10,589 nucleotides of DNA from JAPHTQ01 sp050302275 (GTDB taxonomy: Bacteria > Pseudomonadota > Gammaproteobacteria > Thiohalomonadales > Thiohalomonadaceae): assembly GCA_050302275.1 (NCBI GenBank), contig JBNLAT010000065.1, positions 1-10,589 of the forward strand. The letters run 5' to 3'. A program made the position numbers and the translations under genes. Each line of letters begins with the position of its first letter. Position 1 is the stretch's first letter. Below the pieces are notes generated by a model that worked only from the letters and a program-made list of their open reading frames with translations, searched no databases and had not been told where the DNA came from. Below, piece after piece: positions 1 to 6,577 of this stretch.

Positions 1-18
1 GTAGTGTAACGAATAAAC
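1..18. repeat. IS630 left terminal inverted repeat
   Basis: All 18 bases match the reverse complement of 1158-1175 exactly. The repeat starts at the first base of the window, so its true outer end may be missing. The transposase stop codon overlaps its last base. Confidence 0.9.
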
Positions 19-1106
19 TATTCATTTAAGAGTGCGACACGAGCACGATTAATTTTTTCCATAATTTCTTCTACTGGCTTTGTCCACACGAATGGTTTGG
101 GATTAACATTGTGCAATTCGATAAACTGCATAATCTTTTTTTCCAAATCGGCTACTGAGCTGAACACCCCTCGGCGAATTTGCTTCTCTGTGATTAATCC
201 AAAGAATCTCTCAACCAAATTTAACCATGAAGAACTTGTTGGTATAAAATGCAAGGTGACACGCTTATTACGTTTGAGCCAGTTTTTTACCTTCTCATGC
301 TTATGTGTAGAGTAATTATCCACGACTACATGAAGGTCTTTGTCTTTTGGCGTTTGTTTTTCAACCACCTTTAAGAACCTAAGGAACTCCTGGTGTCTGT
401 GCCGCTGCTTGCACTCACCTATAACCTTTCCTGTAAACACATCCAGGGCTGCAAATAGTGTGCTCGTTCCGTGACGCTTGTAATCATGCGTCATTGTCTC
501 TGCACGACCTTTCTTTAATGGTAGTCCTGGTTGGGTGCGATCCAGTGCCTGGATTGAGCTTTTCTCATCAACGCAAAAAACCGCAGCGTTATCTGGTGGG
601 TTAAGGTAGAGACCAACCACATCTTCCAGCTTCTCCGAAAAAAGAGGATCATTGCTTATCTTGAACTGACTAATCAAATGCGGTTTAAAACCACATTCAC
701 GCCAGACCTTTGCCACAAAGTTATGACTGGTTCCAAGCACTTCTGCCAGCGACCTTGTACTCCAATGAGTAGCATTTACTGGTTTTTCGGTTGTCGTCTT
801 TGAAATGATCTTCTTTCGAAGACGAGCCTGTTCCTTACTACCTTTGCCACCGTGATTATGTCCTCGCGGTAGATTCTTCTCTATACCAGCTAATCCATAT
901 TCCGCAAAACGTTTCCGCCAACGCCCAGCCATATGAGCGCTGACTGGCAATTGCTTTGCAATTTCACCATTGTTCAAACCATCAGCTGCAAGCAACACAA
1001 TGGAGAGCCGCTCTTTCAAGCGTACCGAGGTTTTACCGCTTCGGCAAAGACGCTCATATTTTTTCCGTTCTTCTGGATGCAAAACAATTGATATCGGCGC
1101 GCCCAC
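18..1106 (-). CDS. IS630-family DDE transposase
   Basis: This 362-aa protein catalyses cut-and-paste movement of its IS. The N-terminal third (about residues 27-70) is a helix-turn-helix segment with a GRWRKRF recognition-helix-like stretch. A second HTH-like region lies near 113-140 (THWSTRSLAEVL). The catalytic RNase-H-fold triad is visible: D180 in VFCVDEKS, D263 in VVVDNYSTHK and E299 in LNLVERFFG. The D263-E299 spacing (35 residues) is close to that of IS630-type enzymes. The length is complete for the family, with no frameshift. The start is GTG at 1104-1106, with only a weak GGAA-like ribosome site upstream. The TAG stop (18-20) begins on the last base of the left terminal repeat, so the gene fills the element almost end to end. 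It is probably intact and active, but activity cannot be read from sequence. Confidence 0.94.
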   Translation of the reverse strand: MGAPISIVLHPEERKKYERLCRSGKTSVRLKERLSIVLLAADGLNNGEIAKQLPVSAHMAGRWRKRFAEYGLAGIEKNLPRGHNHGGKGSKEQARLRKKIISKTTTEKPVNATHWSTRSLAEVLGTSHNFVAKVWRECGFKPHLISQFKISNDPLFSEKLEDVVGLYLNPPDNAAVFCVDEKSSIQALDRTQPGLPLKKGRAETMTHDYKRHGTSTLFAALDVFTGKVIGECKQRHRHQEFLRFLKVVEKQTPKDKDLHVVVDNYSTHKHEKVKNWLKRNKRVTLHFIPTSSSWLNLVERFFGLITEKQIRRGVFSSVADLEKKIMQFIELHNVNPKPFVWTKPVEEIMEKINRARVALLNE

Positions 1107-1157
1107 AGCAAATTTCCGAGTTTGAATGATTTGCTGTTATTCTATCATATTCGAAGC

Positions 1158-1175
1158 GTTTATTCGTTACACTAC
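1158..1175. repeat. IS630 right terminal inverted repeat
   Basis: This 18-bp segment is the exact reverse complement of bases 1-18. It lies about 50 bp upstream of the transposase start. The adjoining sequence to the right (1176-1184) has TA steps suitable as a target duplication. Confidence 0.9.
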
Positions 1176-1588
1176 ACTATATACTGCAATACACATTTAT
1201 CACCGGAGCTGTATCTGCAGCTATTATTCATATCCAGTTTAATGGTACCTGCCAGGTTCCCTGGGCGGTATTTTACGGAATAATCGGACCATATGCTTTA
1301 CAGGAAATTCTCATGTCAGCCATGGGTGGAAAAGACAACAATGTCCTAAGCAAAGAAACGAATAAGCTTTTTAAACTGCCCACAAAAATTGAAAATTCAG
1401 TAAACACAGACTATCAGAATGAGCTGAATAGGCTTAATGACGTGATGGAATCCGAGATAAAAGACTTAGGTAAACGTGTAGTAGTTACAGAAACTATTCG
1501 ATCTGAATCTGACATCAATAGACCACAGGACAATATGGAAAATGGTCAATTACCTGAGGGGAACGATGATGAGGGACAACCAAAATAA
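1176..1588 (+). pseudogene. 3' remnant of a membrane-protein gene interrupted by the IS630 element
   Basis: The frame ending at TAA 1586-1588 is open leftwards through the IS end to a TGA at 1127-1129 inside the IS. From 1178 it codes for about 136 residues. The part before the first ATG (1313) is clearly protein-like: a hydrophobic stretch around TFITGAVSAAIIHIQF, then VPWAVFYGIIGPYALQEIL. Together they look like one or two membrane segments. The rest is hydrophilic and rich in Glu, Asp and Asn (NELNRLNDVMESEIKDLGKR), suggesting a cytoplasmic helical or coiled-coil tail. The likely reading is that the IS cut off the N-terminal part. ATG 1313 could give a 91-aa leftover, but no good ribosome site precedes it. 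The family is not recognised. The gene overlaps the next one by 20 bases, so the two probably formed an operon. Confidence 0.7.
1556..1561 (+). promoter_or_regulatory. Ribosome binding site for the cysteine-rich gene
   Basis: GAGGGG lies 7 bases before ATG 1569 and 4 bases before ATG 1566. It decides the start of the next gene and excludes the upstream in-frame ATG at 1542. It sits inside the coding part of the preceding gene, as in translationally coupled pairs. Confidence 0.6.
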
Positions 1589-2234
1589 ACATGCTGATGT
1601 ACAGCATAAGACAATCAACGAAGTCTTACTGCAGGTTCAGAGAGAGTTGGAACGCTTGGATAAAAAGCAACAAACAGACGCCTATCACGATGCAAAAAGG
1701 CGATTGAGTTTCGATACACTTGATCGCCTTTTGGATTCTTGTGAAAGGGGTTTTTGCCCCTGCTTGAATCCGGAAGAGCATGAACTTCTTATAGATATAT
1801 CAGCTGAAGGTTATATACTTGAGAGGGCCTATTTTTATTCCAATGACAATATTGGTACTGACAATGAGGATCGGTATTACATGGCAAGGAATCGGATAAT
1901 GGGAGTCTTCGATTGTCAGGTGGACGAACCAAAATTAGGTTTCTCTCTATTTAAGAAAGACTGCTGCGAAATAGAAAAATCTCAGTATTGTGGGAACGGC
2001 GCAAAAAAAAGAAAGGCATATTGGCGTTATCTTGCGAGGAATGTGGACGTGTCTAAAGATAGTTCTGCAAAAAATGATTTCTGCGATGCCTGCGGTATGT
2101 TGGATTCGCTTTGCAAATCTGGCAAAAAGAGAACCAAGCAACTCTGGAAAAATAATCTCGATATTATCAATGGCATTGACTTGTTTCGTTACTGCTTATT
2201 TCGTTCAAAATCGTTAGCTCATGAAAATGAGTAA
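1569..2234 (+). CDS. Unrecognised cysteine-rich protein, 221 aa
   Basis: No family is recognised. The start at ATG 1569 is chosen by the GAGGGG site just upstream; ATG 1566 would add one residue and ATG 1542 has no such site. The N-terminus is a charged helix with coiled-coil character (VLLQVQRELERLDKKQQ, about residues 20-36). The protein carries about 11 cysteines in clusters: CERGFCPC (three), DCC, YCGNG and CDACGMLDSLC (three). Such pairs could bind zinc or another metal, though no standard finger spacing is obvious. There is no signal peptide or membrane segment, so it is probably cytoplasmic. It overlaps the end of the IS-interrupted membrane gene by 20 bases, which suggests the two acted together. 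Codon use is AT-rich, as in the rest of the left part of the window. The reading frame is sound; the function is unknown. Confidence 0.75.
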   Translation: MRDNQNKHADVQHKTINEVLLQVQRELERLDKKQQTDAYHDAKRRLSFDTLDRLLDSCERGFCPCLNPEEHELLIDISAEGYILERAYFYSNDNIGTDNEDRYYMARNRIMGVFDCQVDEPKLGFSLFKKDCCEIEKSQYCGNGAKKRKAYWRYLARNVDVSKDSSAKNDFCDACGMLDSLCKSGKKRTKQLWKNNLDIINGIDLFRYCLFRSKSLAHENE

Positions 2235-2420
2235 CTAGTCGTTTCGGAAGTACAGTCTATTTTTTTATTTGAGGGGAGATTGAGCGGTGTATTGATGTGA
2301 GAGGGGAAATAAATGCATCCATTATTATGGTTTGTGTAAGTTTTTCTGATCCTGTGTAACAGGAAAAAAGTTATTGGGTGGCCTATATTTTCTTGCTTTG
2401 GCATTCTAAAGGCAGAAGAA
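2235..2420. other. Short AT-rich intergenic stretch
   Basis: There is no gene of useful length here. An 8-codon ATG ORF after a GAGGGG-like site (from about 2312) ends at once. A 5-bp stem (2351-2355/2359-2363) is followed by an A-run rather than a T-run, so it is not a rightward terminator. It may hold the promoter of the next ORF, but no convincing boxes were seen. Confidence 0.4.
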
Positions 2421-2795
2421 TTGAAGACGTCGGCTCACTACATTATCGATGTTCCCAATACGAAATATCTAGAGGTGGCAGACCTCGAGCGTATGAGCGT
2501 TTCATCAAGATGTAGTACTTTAGATCAAGAGCGCTGGGAAGAGTATATCGAACTCGATGAGTACTATCAAAGACTGTTTGAGCTTGAATCATTCGCGATC
2601 GATGTCGGCGTTGAGGTAAGCATGGATCTGTCGGATCAAATGCGCATCCGGAGTGAGGCGGATTTCAGGTTTAACGTATTACTTAACAGCTACTGCAATA
2701 ACACTTCGCGCCATGCGATAGTTCAGTTCTTCGCCGATGCTAGGCAAAGTCGGTGCCTCTCGCGATGTGTTTCCATGAACAACCCGCGAATTTGA
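2421..2795 (+). CDS. Small unrecognised ORF, possible integron-cassette gene
   Basis: This ORF encodes a 124-aa acidic, soluble protein of unknown family. The start chosen is TTG 2421, with AAGG (2409-2412) 8 bases upstream. An internal ATG at 2493 is possible but has a poorer ribosome site. The middle (DQERWEEYIELDEYYQRLFELESF) is a charged, aromatic-rich helical segment; the rest shows no motif. The C-terminal end is Arg/Cys-rich and less protein-like, so the 3' part may be altered. An attC-like palindrome begins 44 bases after the stop, in the orientation expected downstream of a cassette gene. That context favours a real captured gene, but the ORF itself has only moderate coding support. 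Confidence 0.5.
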   Translation: MKTSAHYIIDVPNTKYLEVADLERMSVSSRCSTLDQERWEEYIELDEYYQRLFELESFAIDVGVEVSMDLSDQMRIRSEADFRFNVLLNSYCNNTSRHAIVQFFADARQSRCLSRCVSMNNPRI

Positions 2796-2839
2796 GATTT
2801 ACGAAGAATGGTGCACGGCGGTAGTTCGTTTAGAAAAAC

Positions 2840-2922
2840 GCATAACAAGCGCGTAAACAAGGATCGCACAAGCTGCGCTTTGCTCTGCACCTTTGTGCGC
2901 CTGGATCTGTAAAACGTTAAAG
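2840..2922 (+). repeat. attC-like (integron cassette recombination site) imperfect palindrome
   Basis: The left end GCATAAC (2840-2846) resembles an R'' box (RYYYAAC, one mismatch) and is followed by AAGCGCG, as in many attC sites. The right end GTTAAAG (2916-2922) resembles R' (GTTRRRY, last base off). Between them CGCACAA (2865-2871) pairs perfectly with TTGTGCG (2893-2899). Outside this stem, GTAAACA and its partner TGTAAAAC, and the two GGATC copies, give looser pairing. The length of 83 bp is within the attC range. No integrase or second attC is visible, so this would be a lone site. The outer boxes pair only over TAAC/GTTA, which lowers confidence. Confidence 0.45.
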
Positions 2923-3024
2923 GAACGATTTGGAAATACGCCGAAAGGTTGTTATTACGTCCGCTCAGGTCGCATTGCAAAAGTTGCCGAAAGACCTCCC
3001 CCAATTAAAATGGCTACGTAAGCA

Positions 3025-3504
3025 TCACGTCGCCAACCACCACCTGTGCGGATAATCCCTCGCAGCGTTCTCGACCGGCAGGTTGCTGAATCCCCGTGAC
3101 TGAAAAAATCCGTTCGCATCACTCTGCGCCTTCACCAGCAGGCCGTCCATACCTTGTGTGCGGGCGGCCTCCACTGCGGTTTTGACCAGGCGACCGCCAA
3201 CGTCCTCTCCCTGGTGTCGGGGAGCAACATACAGGCCGTGAAGCAGCATGCCTTGCCGGTTCCCGGGGAGATCGCCGGCACTGGCCGGTTCCCATGCGGC
3301 AACCCCTATGATCTCATTATGAGGTGTGATGGCCACCACGGCTGTAAAATGGTCCAGATCCTGTTCGGTATAGCGGTAGCTGCCAAGGGAGAGGCGTTTT
3401 ACCCGCTCGGGAAGGTCCCATCCTATGACACAGGTTTCAACGATTGCATTGGCTGAATCGAGATCGTCCCTTTGCATGGATCTGATGCTGATGTTTTCTG
3501 CCAT
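3025..3504 (-). CDS. GNAT-family N-acetyltransferase
   Basis: This 159-aa cytoplasmic enzyme is predicted to move an acetyl group from acetyl-CoA to an amine; the substrate is unknown. The start is ATG 3502-3504, because AAGG (3511-3514) lies 6 bases upstream; a TTG 15 bases further out is in frame but has no such support. The protein opens with ISIRSMQRDDLDSA, the usual GNAT beta1-alpha1 pattern. The acetyl-CoA loop is LLHGLYVAPRHQGEDVGGRL (about residues 87-106), with Q-G-x-x-V-G-G in place of the common Q/R-x-x-G-x-G/A. The last strand and helix are seen in NGFFQSRGFSNLP. The length is normal and there is no damage. It lies 39 bases after the exporter gene on the same strand, so the two may be co-transcribed. 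Confidence 0.9.
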   Translation of the reverse strand: MAENISIRSMQRDDLDSANAIVETCVIGWDLPERVKRLSLGSYRYTEQDLDHFTAVVAITPHNEIIGVAAWEPASAGDLPGNRQGMLLHGLYVAPRHQGEDVGGRLVKTAVEAARTQGMDGLLVKAQSDANGFFQSRGFSNLPVENAARDYPHRWWLAT

Positions 3505-3510
3505 AGTTAA

Positions 3511-3514
3511 CCTT
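3511..3514 (-). promoter_or_regulatory. Ribosome binding site deciding the GNAT start
   Basis: On the minus strand this reads AAGG, 6 bases before ATG 3504. It supports the 159-aa form over the longer TTG-started form. Confidence 0.55.
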
Positions 3515-3543
3515 TTCAAAACGGGAAGTGCATCCGTCCCTAG

Positions 3544-4755
3544 CTACAGAACAGCTCCTCGTTCCATGACCATATACCAGCCGTACGCCACCAGGAACGC
3601 CGGTATCGCGCTGTAGAGTGTGGCTACCAATGCCGCCTTGGGGGCAACGGCGATAGCGGGCAGGAGCGCGTCTCCGTCATTGGCGATGGCATTGCCGAGC
3701 TGCGCGGAGAGCGGAACCGCACCTGAGACATAGAGCGAGGTGACCAGGATCTGCGGGCCGCACCCGGGTATCAGGCCGATGGCGATCGCCATGGCCGGCA
3801 CCAGCGGAGACCAGACGGCCAACAGGTTGCCCGGGTCCAGGGCAAATGCGGTAATCAAGAGTTCATAGCTGATGAAGGCGAAGGCAGCCCAGACAGTGAT
3901 GAAATTGGTGTCTTCGATGACGCGCCGAGTGATGGAGCTGTTCCGGGCCTCGCAGACTTCACCCTTGTCACAGGGTCTGTTTTGTTGGTCGCCACCGGTG
4001 TTGACCCACATACCAATGGCCAACAGCGTACCGGCAACGCCCAGCCAAAATCCGGGTTCACCCGGGATCAGAGGGCGGACGAGGTCGTCGAAATCGACCT
4101 GAAATGCGGCCAATACGCCGATCACAACGCCGGGTGTCATCAAGGCGATCCAACTCTTTTCCACGGTGGACAATCCTTCAGCCGACACGGGGCAGGCTGC
4201 TTGTCCGGTGTTGTGGTGATCCTTTTTGACGGGGCGCAAGAATTCATCCCCATGGATGGCATCGATGAGATAGCCGCTCAGGGTGCCGACGACCACTCCC
4301 ATGGCGAGTATGCCAACGCCAATCAGTGGTTCGCTGGCGAGCAGCAGGAACATGGCGTCGCCCATGGTCGCGGTCAGGGTCGCGACCACGCCGCCGAAGC
4401 TGAGGTAGCCCCGGGTGTACTGGGTCATGGCCACGATCGCACCGCCGCAGCCCGGAAAGGCGCCGAGCAGGGCAGCGGCAGGTACCTGCCAGTTGCGATA
4501 GCGCATCAGCCATTCGCCAAGGTCGGTGTTTAATCCCCGTTCCGCCGCATAGACCAGCGCCAGGGTCCCGGCGACGAAAACCGAGACCGCCAGGTAGGCC
4601 TCGCTCAGTGCATCGAGAGCGCCGGACCATGCGCCTGGAACGACCGATATCAAGGCGATCAGGGTCGCCATGGGCGCAAGCCTGCGGAAGATTGGGTTGG
4701 GACTGAATGTGACTTCGATTCCGATATGGCGGATGCCTTGTGCCAGTGTCGTCAT
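3544..4755 (-). CDS. Putative heavy-metal/manganese exporter, 10-TM ArsP_2 (PF11449) family
   Basis: This 403-aa inner-membrane protein has about ten hydrophobic segments. Two halves carry matching signature motifs: FPGCGG (residues 100-105) with MGDAMF (131-136), and IPGCGP (329-334) with NDGDAL (359-364). This internal duplication, with LSAQLGNAIANDGDAL and the C-terminal APKAALVATLYS, fits the PF11449 family, annotated as putative 10-TM heavy-metal exporters and more recently as putative manganese transporters. The substrate is not known from sequence. The loops near 168-190 and 258-272 hold His and Cys residues that could bind metal. The start is ATG 4753-4755, with AGGAGG (4762-4767) 6 bases upstream. 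The gene is divergent from the EF-hand/M23 gene and precedes the GNAT gene. A Fur-box-like sequence upstream suggests metal-dependent control. Confidence 0.88.
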   Translation of the reverse strand: MTTLAQGIRHIGIEVTFSPNPIFRRLAPMATLIALISVVPGAWSGALDALSEAYLAVSVFVAGTLALVYAAERGLNTDLGEWLMRYRNWQVPAAALLGAFPGCGGAIVAMTQYTRGYLSFGGVVATLTATMGDAMFLLLASEPLIGVGILAMGVVVGTLSGYLIDAIHGDEFLRPVKKDHHNTGQAACPVSAEGLSTVEKSWIALMTPGVVIGVLAAFQVDFDDLVRPLIPGEPGFWLGVAGTLLAIGMWVNTGGDQQNRPCDKGEVCEARNSSITRRVIEDTNFITVWAAFAFISYELLITAFALDPGNLLAVWSPLVPAMAIAIGLIPGCGPQILVTSLYVSGAVPLSAQLGNAIANDGDALLPAIAVAPKAALVATLYSAIPAFLVAYGWYMVMERGAVL

Positions 4756-4806
4756 GGCATGCCTCCTGTGTTCGATGGGTTAAGTCTAATTCCGTTGTAG
4801 TCATTG

Positions 4807-4836
4807 TTGAAATCGTTAGTAATGAATGTATTTATT
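4807..4836 (+). promoter_or_regulatory. Possible sigma70-type promoter for the EF-hand/M23 gene
   Basis: TTGAAA (4807-4812, 5/6 to consensus) and TTTATT (4831-4836, 4/6) are separated by 18 bases, upstream of the 4965 start. The leader would be about 120 bases long. The support is weak to moderate. Confidence 0.3.
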
Positions 4837-4855
4837 GGTAATGACAATCAATCGG
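4837..4855. promoter_or_regulatory. Fur-box-like operator in the divergent intergenic region
   Basis: These 19 bases match 13 of 19 positions of the Fur consensus GATAATGATWATCATTATC, with the left half and centre matching best. The site lies directly after the proposed rightward -10 box. It also overlaps TGACAA (4842-4847), which on the minus strand is a TTGTCA -35-like box facing the exporter gene. A metal-sensing Fur-type repressor here could control both genes. Confidence 0.35.
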
Positions 4856-4950
4856 TATCGCCCTGGAGGAGCGGGTATTGCCAAAAATGTCGGGAGTGGT
4901 AAGTTGGATTGGAAGTCCGCCCGGACTCTCGGGACGGCGAACTTTGCGAG

Positions 4951-4962
4951 AGGAAGAAAGGA
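4951..4962 (+). promoter_or_regulatory. Ribosome binding site deciding the EF-hand/M23 start
   Basis: The purine-rich run contains AGGAAG and AAAGGA just before ATG 4965. It marks that codon, followed by a signal peptide, as the true start rather than the in-frame ATG at 4878. Confidence 0.6.
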
Positions 4963-4964
4963 CG

Positions 4965-5978
4965 ATGTGGAACATATCCTCGAAGAGTCATCTCTTTACT
5001 GCTCTAAGGTTTTTGGCTGCCGTAGTTCTCGGTGTGGCTCCGCTGGAGGTTTTCGCGCAAAAGACGGCAGCCGGGATTATGGCAAAACTCGACCGGGACG
5101 GGGACGCAAGCATCAGCCGGGAGGAGTGGCACAAAAAGCGGATATTCGACAAGGTCGATCTGGATGGGGACGGTGCCATATCCCTGCGGGAGCTGCAGAT
5201 CCGCCTGGGTGAATCGAAGCCGGCTCCCGGTTCCGGTATCGATATGCCGGATGCGGTCACCGTCAGCGCCATTCGCCGCGGCCGTCACGACAGGGTCGAG
5301 GACCTGAAGGTACGCGGTCTGTTCGAAACCGGGCTCCATCCCGTGTGGCCGGAGGCTGTCAGTTGCCGCGGTATCGACCATTGGTATGCCATGGACTACT
5401 CCGATGTGCGCCCCAGGGAGGCCTACCACGGGGGCATTGATATTCCCGCTCCGTTCGACACGCCCGTTCATGCGGTGATGGATGGCGAAGTGGTCGCGGT
5501 CTATGAGGGAAAACACAGTCCCCGGGGTATCGAAGTGGTGCTGCGGCACACACCGGCGCAGAGCGGCCTGCCACTCTATCTCTACACCCGTTACACCCAT
5601 TTCAAACGCATGCCCGGGCTGCGGCCAGGCCAGCATCTGAAAATGGGCGAAGTCATCGGTGCTACCGGCAATACGGGAGTCATGGGCTGTGAACTGAAAC
5701 ACGAGCTCTGCCGAAAGACCCGCCGCCCGCTGCTTCATTTCGACGTCCTCTACTCCGGCAACGAAAAATATTACGACAGCGGAACCATACTGATTCCATA
5801 CGAGGCGCACTGGATGGATCCGAATGCCCTGTTTCGCAAATCCATGCCGGTGGATTCGCAGGCGATGTCTGCACTGCCGGAAGAACAGAAGGCTGTCGCC
5901 ATCTCCTATATGCTGGAAAGCGGCGAGTTCCAGCCGCCGGATACCCACATGATCTGGCCATATACCTGCCACCGCTAG
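4965..5978 (+). CDS. Exported EF-hand plus M23 (LytM-like) peptidase-fold protein
   Basis: This 337-aa protein is predicted to be exported. ATG 4965 gives an N-terminal signal peptide with hydrophobic core FLAAVVLGVAPL and likely cleavage after EVFA (residue 31). Two EF-hand loops follow: residues 43-54 (D-x-D-x-D-x-S-x-S-x-x-E) and 65-76 (DLDGDGAISLRE), so it should bind calcium. The C-terminal half is an M23/LytM fold: HGGID (H155, D159) supplies the first zinc ligands, RYTHF gives H212, and the GEVIGATGNTG strand is typical. The closing motif, normally HxH, reads LLHFDV: the zinc-ligand His (H258) is kept, but the preceding catalytic-base His is Leu256. It may be a binding protein or weak enzyme acting on peptidoglycan or another peptide. 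Several Cys (CRGID, CELKHELC, YTCHR) suggest disulfides. It is divergent from the exporter gene. Confidence 0.85.
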   Translation: MWNISSKSHLFTALRFLAAVVLGVAPLEVFAQKTAAGIMAKLDRDGDASISREEWHKKRIFDKVDLDGDGAISLRELQIRLGESKPAPGSGIDMPDAVTVSAIRRGRHDRVEDLKVRGLFETGLHPVWPEAVSCRGIDHWYAMDYSDVRPREAYHGGIDIPAPFDTPVHAVMDGEVVAVYEGKHSPRGIEVVLRHTPAQSGLPLYLYTRYTHFKRMPGLRPGQHLKMGEVIGATGNTGVMGCELKHELCRKTRRPLLHFDVLYSGNEKYYDSGTILIPYEAHWMDPNALFRKSMPVDSQAMSALPEEQKAVAISYMLESGEFQPPDTHMIWPYTCHR

Positions 5979-6144
5979 AGCGTACCGAACTGGTTTGGCG
6001 ACTGGGGGCGCCACCTGATCTCCACATTGTTTCCTTATTTTCTCCACCATCCCTGCAATTTCGATCCATAGACTTTGGAATAGAGAGACCCATCGAGTGG
6101 GTTGACGGTTTCAACGCTACGTTAATCACGAGGAGAACAGGACT

Positions 6145-6486
6145 ATGAACAAGATTGCAGGCATATCTTTGGCGATGCTCATCGCTACCGCAGGACCGGC
6201 CGCCGCCATGTCACCCATGGGAGGGGATTGCACCGCTCCTGAAAGTGACCAGCTGCTCCAGCAGCTGGATCTCAGCGAGGAGCAGACCGCTTCCGTGAAG
6301 GCGATCCTCCAAGAGCGGTTTCAAAGCCGTCTGCTGATGCAGAAACGCCACCACGATGAGATGGAGCAGCACCGTGCCGAAACCCGTGAGCGCCTTTCCG
6401 CGGTACTGAGCGAAGCGGAGCTCGAACAGCTCGAGGCCTATCGCCTCTGGCACGAAAGAGCCCGGCAACCAGGTGGTCGCCGGTGA
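6145..6486 (+). CDS. Small periplasmic CpxP/Spy-like protein
   Basis: This 113-aa secreted protein has a clear signal peptide (MNKIAGISLAMLIATAGPAAA, cut near residue 21). The mature part is almost wholly helical and charged. It has LDLSEEQTASV and, later, LSEAELEQLEAY, which resemble the LTxxQ-type helix starts of the CpxP/Spy family. Those proteins are periplasmic chaperones or stress and metal-response modulators. It is shorter than most (E. coli Spy and CpxP are about 160 aa), so the match is at family-style level only. The middle holds KRHHDEMEQHRAE, a His/Glu/Met-rich stretch that could bind metal. AGGAGA (6131-6136) lies 8 bases before the ATG. It sits 166 bases after the EF-hand/M23 gene and 91 bases before the lipoprotein gene, all on the same strand. 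Confidence 0.75.
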   Translation: MNKIAGISLAMLIATAGPAAAMSPMGGDCTAPESDQLLQQLDLSEEQTASVKAILQERFQSRLLMQKRHHDEMEQHRAETRERLSAVLSEAELEQLEAYRLWHERARQPGGRR

Positions 6487-6565
6487 GAGCGCCATATCGT
6501 CTATCGCACTCCTATTGTTTTGATCGGCCATCATGCCTCGCCACCTGAGGCGACATATAGATATC

Positions 6566-6570
6566 GGGAG
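6566..6570 (+). promoter_or_regulatory. Ribosome binding site deciding the lipoprotein start
   Basis: GGGAG lies 7 bases before GTG 6578. The in-frame ATG at 6533 lacks such a site and would put 15 extra residues with several Arg before the signal peptide. Confidence 0.6.
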
Positions 6571-6577
6571 ACAAACA

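Larger units (their letters stand above)
1..1175 (-). mobile_element. IS630-family insertion sequence (left end at window edge)
   Basis: The element is bounded by an 18-bp perfect inverted repeat, 1-18 against 1158-1175, and holds one minus-strand transposase gene. Its size of about 1.18 kb and its DDE transposase fit the IS630 (Tc1/mariner-related) family, whose members insert at TA dinucleotides. The exact outer ends are not fixed, because the left repeat starts at base 1 and may continue outside the window. On the right, the bases after 1175 contain TA dinucleotides (1179-1184) that could be the duplicated target. The reading frame to the right is open up to the IS, so the element appears to have landed inside a gene. 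Confidence 0.85.

Noticed and set aside
2351..2363. CCTGT/ACAGG hairpin as a terminator
   Set aside because: The stem is only 5 bp and is followed by A's, not T's, on the plus strand; on the minus strand the T-run comes before the stem.
2723..3004. 93-aa minus-strand ORF
   Set aside because: It overlaps the attC-like palindrome and the end of the plus-strand ORF and has no recognisable features.
4878..4964. 29-residue N-terminal extension of the EF-hand/M23 protein
   Set aside because: It would bury the signal peptide, and a strong purine-rich ribosome site precedes ATG 4965.
5004..6050. 348-aa open frame antisense to the EF-hand/M23 gene
   Set aside because: The plus-strand gene has a signal peptide, EF-hands and M23 motifs; the antisense product has no recognisable features and arises from GC-rich codon use.
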